Below are positions 1 to 5,994 of a DNA stretch of 10,133 nt, in pieces. Location: the NCBI GenBank assembly GCA_964347945.1, contig CAYGAW010000204.1, forward strand, positions 1 to 10,133, in the 5' to 3' direction. The translations under genes were made by a program, and so were the position numbers. This DNA comes from CAYGAW01 sp964347945 (GTDB lineage Bacteria; Chloroflexota; Anaerolineae; UBA7937; B3-Chlor). The notes beneath the pieces are model-generated. The model did no database searches. It was given only the letters and a program-made list of their open reading frames with translations, and had not been told where the DNA came from. Position 1 is the stretch's first letter. Every line of letters begins with the position of its first letter.

Positions 1-97
1 TTAGGGGAGGCATTGTGACTCTGCCGACGGCAGCAGCTATGGAGATGGGCGGCCTCTCCAGAACACATCTGTTGAGCGAATGAGGATACATTTTGCT

Positions 98-108
98 AAG
101 GAGGGAGG
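98..108 (+). promoter_or_regulatory. Shine-Dalgarno site deciding the carD-like start
   Basis: The sequence AAGGAGGGAGG lies just upstream of ATG 111. Its AAGGAGG core (98-104) sits 6 bases from that ATG. An in-frame TTG at 93 would put this site inside the gene, so ATG 111 is the preferred start. Confidence 0.75.
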
Positions 109-110
109 CC

Positions 111-626
111 ATGGGTGAGTTGAGAATCGGTGATCGGGTCCTGCATCCTCTGTACGGAGTAGGCACTTTGGTGTCGGTTGTAGAGCGATCCACGGATGGA
201 GAGGCGAAGGATTTCTACGTCGTGCAGATGCTCAGCCACAAAGGACGGCTCGAGACACCGGTGGACAGGGCTGTGGAGCTGGGATTGCGGAGGGTCATAT
301 CAAAGCAGGAGCGCGACAAGTTGTCCAGGGTCCTGGGCGGGCGCCCCAAGAAGCTACCCCCAGAGTACAAACGTAGAAGGATCAACGTTACCCAGAGACT
401 GCGTGACGGAGATTTCAAGGAGATAGGCCAAGTGGTGCGCGATCTGTCTTGGCGGGAGGCCACAGGGCAGGCAACCACTGGCGATCGGCGATTGCTCAAG
501 AGAGCTAAGGGACAGTTTGCCAGAGAATTGGCGGCGTCCGACAGGGTGGAGGAAGATGTGGCCATGCAGCGAATAGAGTCCGTGCTTGAGAAGAGAGCAT
601 CAAAGTGGCAAGAGCAGGCTCACTAG
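111..626 (+). CDS. CarD/CdnL-family RNA polymerase-binding transcription regulator
   Basis: A 171-residue protein of the CarD_CdnL_TRCF family. These proteins bind the RNA polymerase beta subunit through an N-terminal Tudor-like domain and touch promoter DNA with a helical C-terminal domain, stabilising open complexes, often at rRNA and stress promoters. The N-terminal domain spans about residues 1-60 and opens with IGDRVLHPLYGVGTL, close to the family pattern of a GD..V.P.HG.G strand. Residues 65-165 are charged and helical and contain the conserved VVRDLSWRE (108-116) and a lysine/arginine-rich stretch. Length matches the family (about 160-170). The promoter-wedge tryptophan of actinobacterial CarD appears to be Tyr86 here. 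The start at ATG 111 is supported by the strong ribosome site before it. IF-1 follows 34 bases downstream, suggesting co-transcription of two core gene-expression factors. I am confident of the family; regulatory targets cannot be read from sequence. Confidence 0.93.
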   Translation: MGELRIGDRVLHPLYGVGTLVSVVERSTDGEAKDFYVVQMLSHKGRLETPVDRAVELGLRRVISKQERDKLSRVLGGRPKKLPPEYKRRRINVTQRLRDGDFKEIGQVVRDLSWREATGQATTGDRRLLKRAKGQFARELAASDRVEEDVAMQRIESVLEKRASKWQEQAH

Positions 627-660
627 GCCCCCAAGCTGTATGCGAGTTGAGGTACGAGTC

Positions 661-936
661 GTGTCCAGAGACAGGGACCAAGAGCCAGCTAAGGAGGAGA
701 AGATCGAGTTAATCGGGAAGGTCGTCGAGGCCCTCCCGAACACGATGTTCAGGGTGGAATTGGACAATGGTCATGAAGTAGTGGCTTACATCTGTGGGAA
801 GATGCGGAAGTACTACATCCGTACCCTCTTGGGGGACAGGGTGCTGGTTGAAGTTTCGCCCTATGACTTGACGAGGGGTAGAATCGTGTACCGCTATAAG
901 GAGCCCTCGGGATCGGGGCGGTCTGACGGGGCCTAG
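661..936 (+). CDS. infA: Translation initiation factor IF-1
   Basis: A 91-residue IF-1, the small OB-fold protein that occupies the ribosomal A site during 30S initiation. The S1/OB core covers about residues 14-80 and keeps the diagnostic blocks GKVVEALPNTMFRVELDNGH (19-38), GKMRKYYIRTL (46-56) and SPYDLTRGRIVYRYK (66-80). GTG 661 is chosen because TTGAGGT lies about 8 bases upstream; an in-frame ATG at 640 has no ribosome site, and starts further up would overlap carD. The usual IF-1 has about 72 residues. This one has about 12 extra N-terminal residues, rich in charge, and an 11-residue Gly/Ser-rich tail. A cysteine (residue 45) stands where Ser is common. infA usually sits among ribosomal-protein genes (near rpmJ, rpsM); here it follows a carD-like gene, so it may be a second copy. 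Identity is secure; the exact start is less so. Confidence 0.93.
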   Translation: MSRDRDQEPAKEEKIELIGKVVEALPNTMFRVELDNGHEVVAYICGKMRKYYIRTLLGDRVLVEVSPYDLTRGRIVYRYKEPSGSGRSDGA

Positions 937-987
937 GGGAAGCTGCTTGCGGCGTGTAAGGCACATGGTCGCGGTGCGTCGGACAGA

Positions 988-993
988 TATGAT
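988..993 (+). promoter_or_regulatory. Possible -10 element upstream of the TM-repeat gene
   Basis: TATGAT matches the sigma-70 -10 consensus at five of six bases and lies in the 258-base gap between infA and the membrane protein gene. No good -35 hexamer is present at 16-18 bases upstream, so the site is weak. Just downstream are three copies of GAAGCC (1018, 1027 and 1047). The rest of the gap, 937-1180, shows no gene I can support. Confidence 0.22.
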
Positions 994-1180
994 ATAGGGG
1001 GCGACATGCGGCCGTGAGAAGCCTTTGAAGCCTGTATCTTGGCTGTGAAGCCCTACGATCTGATCTGGGATGGAGCCTGAGGGATAGGAGTTCGCTGGCT
1101 CGGGCGGGGAGCACTTCGCAAGACATGGCTGATGACGTGAGGGTGCTCGAGAGAAGATGAGCAACCCATAGTTGATATCG

Positions 1181-1188
1181 AAGGAGGT
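1181..1188 (+). promoter_or_regulatory. Strong Shine-Dalgarno site for the TM-repeat membrane protein
   Basis: AAGGAGGT is a perfect anti-16S match, 6 bases before ATG 1195. It fixes the start and predicts efficient translation. Confidence 0.8.
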
Positions 1189-1194
1189 TCAGAA

Positions 1195-2691
1195 ATGGAG
1201 GAAGTACTGTTGAGCTTTGTCGAGCAAATCTTGGGCACTGTGCCGACTCTGGTCGGAGCGGTTGTGGTGCTCATTGTCGGATGGTTGGTGGCGTGGCTGG
1301 TATCGGCGCTTGTGCGCAGGGCGCTCCATCGCACGACACTGGATAACCGACTGGCGAGTTGGGTAGCTGGTGAGGAGGAGGCCGAAGGGATAGCAGTGGA
1401 GAAGTGGATCGGCAGAGGGGTGTTTTGGCTGCTGATGATCTTCGTGCTCATGGCTTTCTTCCAGGTGCTCGGCCTCACGATCATAACTGAGCCACTGAAC
1501 CAACTCCTGATCCAGGTCTTTCAGTATGCCCCTCGTCTGGCAGGCGCTGGACTGCTGCTGTTGGTGGCTTGGGTGCTAGCGAGTGTACTCAGGTTCCTTG
1601 TCTCACGTGTGCTCAAGACGGCCGGACTCGATGAGCGCCTGGGTACGCTGGCGGGCATCGAAGAGGAGCGTATTCCTTTAGCAAAGACGCTAGGCGACGC
1701 CGTGTATTGGCTAGTCTTCTTGCTTTTCCTCCCGGCCGTCCTGGGTGCCTTGGCTGTAGAAGGCCTCCTTGAGCCGGTCCAAGGGATGATCCATAACATC
1801 CTCGGCTTCCTGCCCAACATCTTCGCCGCGGGCCTGATTCTGGCCATTGGCTGGTTTGCCGCCCGCATTGTGCAGCGTATTGTCGCCAACCTGCTGGTCG
1901 CCGTTGGCACCGACAGGCTGAGTGAGAGGGTGGGACTGGATCGGGTGCTGGGCAAGCAGCGACTATCGGAGATAGTGGGCCTGGTGCTCTATGTGTTGGT
2001 TCTCATCCCCGTGCTGATCGCTGCCCTCAACGCCCTGCAGTTGCAGGCCATCACGGAGCCGGCTAGCAATATGCTGAACCTGATCTTGACGGCCCTCCCC
2101 AGCATCTTCGCTGCCGGCCTCCTGGTGATGATCGCCTATGTTGTTGGACGCCTGGTAGCGAGCCTTATCACCAACGTACTCACCGGTATAGGGTTCAATG
2201 CTATCCTCGCTCGGCTGGGGCTGGTGGCGGAACTCCCAGAAGGGCAGCGCACGCCGTCCGAGATTGCGGGATACCTGATCCTGGTGGGCGTCATGCTCCT
2301 GGCCGCCATCGAGGCTTCCCGTCTGCTAGGTTTCGAGACCTTGGGCACTCTAATAGCTGAACTCACGGTCTTCCTAGGTCAGGTGATCCTGGGGTTGATC
2401 ATCTTCGGGATCGGCCTCTATTTGGCGAATCTCGCCGCAGAGGTTGTGAAAGCCAGCGGCGCGGCACAATCCGGTTTGCTGGCCCTCGCTGCGCGAGTGT
2501 CCATCCTGATCCTCGCGGGCGCCATAGCCTTATCGCAGATGGGTCTAGCCAGCGAGATTATCCAAATAGCCTTTGGCGTCCTGCTAGCAGCTATCGCCTT
2601 GGCAACCGCGTTGGCCTTTGGATTGGGTGGACGGGAGATCGCGGCCCGCGAATTGGACAAATGGCTGGAGTCAGTAGGACGCGAGAAATAG
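1195..2691 (+). CDS. Multi-pass membrane protein with repeated conserved TM-helix units (mechanosensitive-channel-like)
   Basis: A 498-residue, very hydrophobic protein. It matches the group with repeats of the 'conserved TM helix' (Pfam TM_helix type), often annotated as mechanosensitive ion channel or CmpX-like. At least five related units can be seen, starting near residues 5, 101, 194, 289 and 384. The first four share a pattern of amphipathic helix, a proline (VPTL, APRL, LPNI, LPSI), a long Gly/Ala/Leu membrane helix, then Arg and a short soluble segment with LDxRL or LSERVGL. Between units lie further membrane helices (about 75-95, 168-190, 260-280, 358-378), giving about ten or more helices. 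The C-terminal block ALAFGLGGREIAARELDKWL (472-491) is typical of this group. No soluble beta-rich MscS domain follows it, so gating by tension is not shown. A role in osmotic or envelope stress is inferred from the family. The start is fixed by a perfect ribosome site. Confidence 0.85.
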   Translation: MEEVLLSFVEQILGTVPTLVGAVVVLIVGWLVAWLVSALVRRALHRTTLDNRLASWVAGEEEAEGIAVEKWIGRGVFWLLMIFVLMAFFQVLGLTIITEPLNQLLIQVFQYAPRLAGAGLLLLVAWVLASVLRFLVSRVLKTAGLDERLGTLAGIEEERIPLAKTLGDAVYWLVFLLFLPAVLGALAVEGLLEPVQGMIHNILGFLPNIFAAGLILAIGWFAARIVQRIVANLLVAVGTDRLSERVGLDRVLGKQRLSEIVGLVLYVLVLIPVLIAALNALQLQAITEPASNMLNLILTALPSIFAAGLLVMIAYVVGRLVASLITNVLTGIGFNAILARLGLVAELPEGQRTPSEIAGYLILVGVMLLAAIEASRLLGFETLGTLIAELTVFLGQVILGLIIFGIGLYLANLAAEVVKASGAAQSGLLALAARVSILILAGAIALSQMGLASEIIQIAFGVLLAAIALATALAFGLGGREIAARELDKWLESVGREK

Positions 2692-2785
2692 ACTGGAGTG
2701 CTCGATCGCCCTTGCGTCATTGTCACGGGGCTGATGAATTGTCGAGCAGAATCTAGGAAGCCTTTGTCAAACAGAGTGTAAAGAC

Positions 2786-3949
2786 ATGACCGTATTGTCT
2801 AGGTCCGAACTGAAGACGCTAATGGAGAAATGCGACCGGTGGTGCGTCTCCGTCTTCATGCCCACGCACCGGGCAGGCACAGAGACTCAACAGGATCCGA
2901 TCCGTTTGAAAAACCTCCTCAAAGAGGCGGAGGAAAGCCTGGTCGCAGGGAAGTTTCGCGGTCCGGAGGCGGAGGACTTGCTCAAACCAGCTCAAGAACT
3001 CTTGGAGCATGCCGTTTTCTGGCGCCATCAAAGCGAGGGGCTGGCGATCTTTCTCTCTCCAGATATGTTTAGGGTTTGTCGCCTGCCTCTCGACTTTGAG
3101 GAATTGGTCGTGGTGGCGGAACGTTTCCATATCAAGCCTCTGATGCCCTTGCTCACCGGCGATGGACGATTCTATACCCTAGCCCTTAGCCAAAACGAGG
3201 TCAGGCTACTACAAGGGACGCGGTACACTGTGGGGCAGGTTGATCTGGAAAACGTGCCGGAGAGCCTTGCTGAGGCGCTCAAATGGAATGACCCGGAGAG
3301 ACGCCTTCAATGGCATACCCGTACGGGAACTAGCACAGATACTATGCGAGCGGCCATCTTTCACGGCCATGGCGTTGCCAGCGCGGATGATCCTAAAGAC
3401 TACATACGGCGATATTTTCGCCAGATTGACGAGGGAGTGAGTGACCTGCTTCGAGACGAGCGAGCACCCTTGGTGTTGGCCGGGGTGGGCTATGTCCTTC
3501 CGCTCTACCGAGGGGCGAATTCATATCAGTATCTCTTGGAAGAAGGAATCACCGGAAACCCTGAAGAGTTGACTACGGAGGAATTGCATAGGCAGGCCTG
3601 GGCTATTGTGCAGCCTCATTCTCAGAGGGAGCGAGAGGAGGCTGCAGCCCAGTACGAGCGGCTAGCGGGGGCCGAGAGCGAACTGGTCTCCAACGAGGTG
3701 CTAGGAATCGTTCCAGCAGCCTACCATGGACGGGTCGAGACACTGTTCGTTGCTTTGGGCTGTCGGCGATGGGGTTCCTTTGATGCGTGCACCAACACGC
3801 TCCAAGTGCACGAAGAGGCGAAGCCCGGCGACGAGGATCTATTCGATTTCGCCGCCTTACATACCCTCTTCAACGGGGGAACCGTCTATGCGGTTGAAGT
3901 CGACAAGGTACCGGATGATGCACCCTTGGCTGCTGTGTTTCGCTATTGA
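2786..3949 (+). CDS. Bacterial archaeo-eukaryotic release-factor-like protein (baeRF, probably family 3)
   Basis: A 387-residue soluble protein that I recognise as a bacterial relative of archaeal/eukaryotic release factor eRF1/Pelota. The N-terminal segment VSVFMPTHRAG (21-31) followed by DPIRLKNLLKEAEESL (37-52) is characteristic of the family. The middle part (about 125-240) contains FHGHG (192-196) and DERAPLVLAGVGYVLPLYR (224-242). The C-terminal part (about 300-387) contains VPAAYHGRVETLFVALG (309-325) and NGGTVYAVE (363-371), and ends in an AAVFRY tail. Length fits the family. I see no GGQ tripeptide, the peptide-release motif of true class-I factors, so peptidyl-tRNA hydrolysis at the ribosome is not indicated. 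Ribosome rescue or hibernation roles have been proposed for such proteins, but none is shown here. The ribosome site before ATG 2786 is weak. It stands alone between a channel-like gene and a small membrane protein. Family call is strong; cellular role unknown. Confidence 0.85.
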   Translation: MTVLSRSELKTLMEKCDRWCVSVFMPTHRAGTETQQDPIRLKNLLKEAEESLVAGKFRGPEAEDLLKPAQELLEHAVFWRHQSEGLAIFLSPDMFRVCRLPLDFEELVVVAERFHIKPLMPLLTGDGRFYTLALSQNEVRLLQGTRYTVGQVDLENVPESLAEALKWNDPERRLQWHTRTGTSTDTMRAAIFHGHGVASADDPKDYIRRYFRQIDEGVSDLLRDERAPLVLAGVGYVLPLYRGANSYQYLLEEGITGNPEELTTEELHRQAWAIVQPHSQREREEAAAQYERLAGAESELVSNEVLGIVPAAYHGRVETLFVALGCRRWGSFDACTNTLQVHEEAKPGDEDLFDFAALHTLFNGGTVYAVEVDKVPDDAPLAAVFRY

Positions 3950-4087
3950 CCGGCACTGCTCGAGGCCCCGATCTGTGAGTTGGAAGCTGGCGCAGCGGTT
4001 GGAAGGGTTGGGGCTTGGAGCATACGAGGCTGAGAAGCACTTTGTCTAATCGCTCAAGATGGATCAACCACGAGAGGAATGCGTGGA

Positions 4088-4291
4088 ATGGGAGATAAAT
4101 GGGAGAAATCACAGAAGATAGCATTCTTCGCATCGGTGGGTGTTGCAGGCGGGGCTGGGACGGGGATTGGGGTAGGAATTGCAGCGCTAACAGACTTGTC
4201 TCCAGTGCCTACAGGCTTGTTCGCAGGCGTACTTTCAGCCCTATTGGGAACTGTCAGCCTTATGGTAATACTCAGGGTCGTAGGGGAATAG
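4088..4291 (+). CDS. Small hypothetical membrane protein, two helices
   Basis: A 67-residue protein that I do not recognise. A short charged N-terminus (MGDKWEKSQK) precedes a glycine-rich hydrophobic segment at about 11-33, which contains a GGAGTGIGVG glycine-zipper-like run. A polar turn (TDLSPVP) leads to a second hydrophobic segment at about 42-64, and the C-terminus is RVVGE. It is likely a helical hairpin in the inner membrane. ATG 4088 is preferred because GAGAGGA (4072-4078) lies 9 bases upstream; ATG 4079 is also in frame but almost touches that site. A competing frame starting at ATG 4099 also has a ribosome-like GGGAG, but its product is rich in Arg, Cys and Trp and looks like a shadow. 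The isolated setting gives no functional clue. Confidence 0.5.
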   Translation: MGDKWEKSQKIAFFASVGVAGGAGTGIGVGIAALTDLSPVPTGLFAGVLSALLGTVSLMVILRVVGE

Positions 4292-4597
4292 TTGAAGTTC
4301 TAGGAGTGTTGAGCAGGTTGGCAATGGAGCAGAGGGAGACTGCATTACTGGTTCGAATGAAGTCTGCGGTTCGCCCGCCCAGCACGTGTTGAGTGGAGGG
4401 CCGCATGACATCCGCTGCACCTGATCGCGCTGAGTTGCGCTGATTAGGAAATTGCGCGTCTGTAATTCGATTCAGCCTTGGGATGATGTGTGGCGTACCG
4501 CGCCAAGTGGCGATTCATCAACAGGGTGCTGGCCCGAGTGTCCGCAAGCGGCGATCATGGGAATTGGCGTTGTGGTGCCACCGGTGAGTACAGGAAT
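4292..4597. other. Intergenic stretch without a supported gene
   Basis: About 300 bases between the small membrane protein and the PRC-barrel gene. TGTAAT at 4461-4466 resembles a -10 hexamer but its nearest -35-like TTGCGC (4435-4440) is 20 bases away. TTGCGC is repeated at 4452-4457. A GTG at 4490 is in frame with the PRC-barrel gene and would extend it by 36 residues, but that extension does not resemble the family. Confidence 0.4.
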
Positions 4598-5344
4598 ATG
4601 ATCTCAGCAGCAGCCAGCAACACATTGCGAAGCATGAGACGACTACAGGGATTCACACTTGGTGCAACGGATGGCGACGCCGGAAAGGTACGTGACGTCT
4701 ACTTTGACGGCGAAGGTTGGGCCATCCGCCATCTGGTAGTTGATACAGGGCCTTGGATTCTTGGCCACCGCGTGCTCATATCGCCCAGTGTTTTGAGAGA
4801 ACCGGACTGGGAGAGCCGTGTGCTACACGTCACGTTGACCAGAGCACAGGTACACAACAGCCCCGGAGTTGACACTCACAAACCGGTTTCGCAACAGCAG
4901 AGATCTCGGCACCACGGATATCACAAGCGCCCCGCCTATTGGCCTCGCACTCCCCTCCTGGGCAGCGGGAGTCTGACCGTCTATCCACTACTATTGCCGG
5001 ATTCATCGATGATGGAGGGCAACACGAAGTCAGACGATACCCCGACTGAGAGGAGCCAAGCCGATGCGAACCTGCGGAGTAGCAGAGAGGTAATTGGCTA
5101 TCACATCCAAGCCAAAGACGGTGAGATTGGCCATGTTGAGGATCTCTTGTTCTGCGACAGGGACTGGCTTGTCCAGCACATGCTCGTCGACACTCGGAAC
5201 TGGTTGCCCGGCAGGAGATATCTGATGGAAGTGCAGTGGATAGAGGAAGTACATTGGGAAGAGTCGAAGGTATATCTGTCGCTTACCCGGGCAGGGGTCG
5301 AAGGAGTCCCCCAACACAATCCTGACTTCCAATTCAATCGCTAA
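4598..5344 (+). CDS. Tandem PRC-barrel domain protein
   Basis: A 248-residue protein with two PRC-barrel domains, small beta-barrels related to the RimM C-terminal domain and photosynthetic reaction-centre subunit H. The first covers about residues 14-90 (RLQGFTLGATDGDAGKVRDV, then WAIRHLVVDTGPWILGHRVL, then SPGVDTHKPVS). The second covers about 164-238 (EVIGYHIQAKDGEIGHVEDL, then WLVQHMLVDTRNWLPGRRYL). They are joined by a His/Pro/Ser-rich linker (about 95-160) with no clear fold. The shared GxxxGxDG.xGxV.D pattern is strong in both, and the second likely arose by duplication. The start is uncertain. ATG 4598 has only an AGGA a few bases upstream; GTG 4490, TTG 4625 and ATG 4634 are in-frame alternatives, and family proteins tend to begin near the LRSMRRLQGF segment. 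No signal peptide is visible, so it is probably cytoplasmic. Function in such stand-alone PRC proteins is generally unknown. Confidence 0.85.
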   Translation: MISAAASNTLRSMRRLQGFTLGATDGDAGKVRDVYFDGEGWAIRHLVVDTGPWILGHRVLISPSVLREPDWESRVLHVTLTRAQVHNSPGVDTHKPVSQQQRSRHHGYHKRPAYWPRTPLLGSGSLTVYPLLLPDSSMMEGNTKSDDTPTERSQADANLRSSREVIGYHIQAKDGEIGHVEDLLFCDRDWLVQHMLVDTRNWLPGRRYLMEVQWIEEVHWEESKVYLSLTRAGVEGVPQHNPDFQFNR

Positions 5345-5428
5345 GCGTGTGAGTTGGGTGCTGAATAGCGACGTGGACGACCGAAATCCGGCCCCAAGCT
5401 GCCGCATCGACCACGCAGGGCGCGCCTC

Positions 5429-5905
5429 TTGGGATTCATTGAGCTTCACGATATTGAATTGCGGATATTGGCTTACGTGGCCCTGGCGATGCTGTTGGGC
5501 GCCGCGATTGGGTTTGAGCGCGAGGTGGAAGACAAGCCTGCCGGACTCCGGACGCATATGCTCGTGGCGGGTGCGGCGTCTCTGTTCGTCGCGCTGGGCG
5601 ACGTGGTTGTGAAGCATTTCGACGTCGGTCTGGGCAGCGAATTGCTGCGCTCGGATCCGGTACGCATCATCGAAGCAGTGATCACAGGCGTGAGCTTCCT
5701 GGGGGCCGGGACTATCATCCGGCACAGATCCAAACGACAGATAGAGGGGCTCACCACCGCCGCCTCTATCCTGTTCACTGCTGGTGTAGGGGTGTGTGTG
5801 GCGTTGTCGCAGGCGGTGCTGGCGGTCGGCGTCACTCTGCTGGTGTTGCTCACACTACGGGGCGTAGGCTTTGTCCAGCAGAGACTAGAGCAGCGCTTGC
5901 GCTAG
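5429..5905 (+). CDS. MgtC/SapB-family membrane protein
   Basis: A 158-residue protein matching the N-terminal membrane domain of the MgtC/SapB family. Visible family blocks are LLGAAIGFERE (22-32), AGLRTHMLVAGAASLF (38-53), DPVRIIEAVITGVSFLGAGT (76-95) and IEGLTTAASI (105-114). About five membrane helices are predicted near 12-28, 43-60, 79-96, 110-126 and 128-146. The soluble C-terminal domain found in long MgtC proteins is absent; the protein ends in a short basic tail. In Salmonella, MgtC helps survival at low magnesium and inside macrophages by acting on the F-type ATP synthase; environmental homologues are mostly uncharacterised, so the substrate or partner here is not known. The start is TTG 5429, with AGGG 8 bases before it. 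No ATG fits the N-terminus, since the in-frame ATG codons inside the gene fall within conserved blocks. No mgtB-like transporter is adjacent. Confidence 0.88.
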   Translation: MGFIELHDIELRILAYVALAMLLGAAIGFEREVEDKPAGLRTHMLVAGAASLFVALGDVVVKHFDVGLGSELLRSDPVRIIEAVITGVSFLGAGTIIRHRSKRQIEGLTTAASILFTAGVGVCVALSQAVLAVGVTLLVLLTLRGVGFVQQRLEQRLR

Positions 5906-5911
5906 GCCGCG

Positions 5912-5941
5912 CTGACGTCAGAGAAGGCAGGAGGGTATAAG
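5912..5941 (+). promoter_or_regulatory. Probable sigma-70 promoter of the cold-shock gene with overlapping palindrome
   Basis: CTGACG (5912-5917, four of six to TTGACA) and TATAAG (5936-5941, five of six to TATAAT) are separated by 18 bases. Transcription would begin near 5948, leaving a leader of about 45 bases before ATG 5995. The -35 hexamer lies in a perfect 10-base palindrome, CTGACGTCAG (5912-5921), that could be a repressor site. A 6-base-pair inverted repeat GAGGGT/ACCCTC (5931-5947) surrounds the -10. Confidence 0.42.
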
Positions 5942-5984
5942 ACCCTCGCATGGGGTAGATGCCGCAAGGAACGGATTGTCTATT

Positions 5985-5988
5985 GGAG
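5985..5988 (+). promoter_or_regulatory. Ribosome site supporting start at 5995
   Basis: GGAG, 6 bases before ATG 5995, favours that start over the in-frame ATG at 5959, which has no matching site at a normal distance. The resulting protein begins directly at the zinc ribbon. Confidence 0.5.
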
Positions 5989-5994
5989 TGGGGT

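Noticed and set aside
93..110. TTG at 93 as start of the carD-like gene
   Set aside because: It would place the strong AAGGAGG site inside the coding region; ATG 111 has ideal spacing and matches the family N-terminus.
586..660. Extended IF-1 beginning inside carD
   Set aside because: The extra residues are unlike IF-1, overlap carD, and have no ribosome site; GTG 661 is better.
4099..4392. A 97-residue frame overlapping the small membrane protein
   Set aside because: It has a ribosome-like GGGAG, but the product is rich in Arg, Cys and Trp, resembles nothing, and is out of frame with the more protein-like hydrophobic reading.
4490..4597. GTG 4490 start of the PRC-barrel gene
   Set aside because: The 36 added residues lack family similarity and low-complexity features of a signal peptide; kept only as an alternative.
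5929..5947. AGGAGG in a hairpin as an RNA thermometer for the cold-shock gene
   Set aside because: The nearest ATG (5950) is stopped after two codons, the real start is too far away, and the likely transcription start lies downstream of the hairpin.
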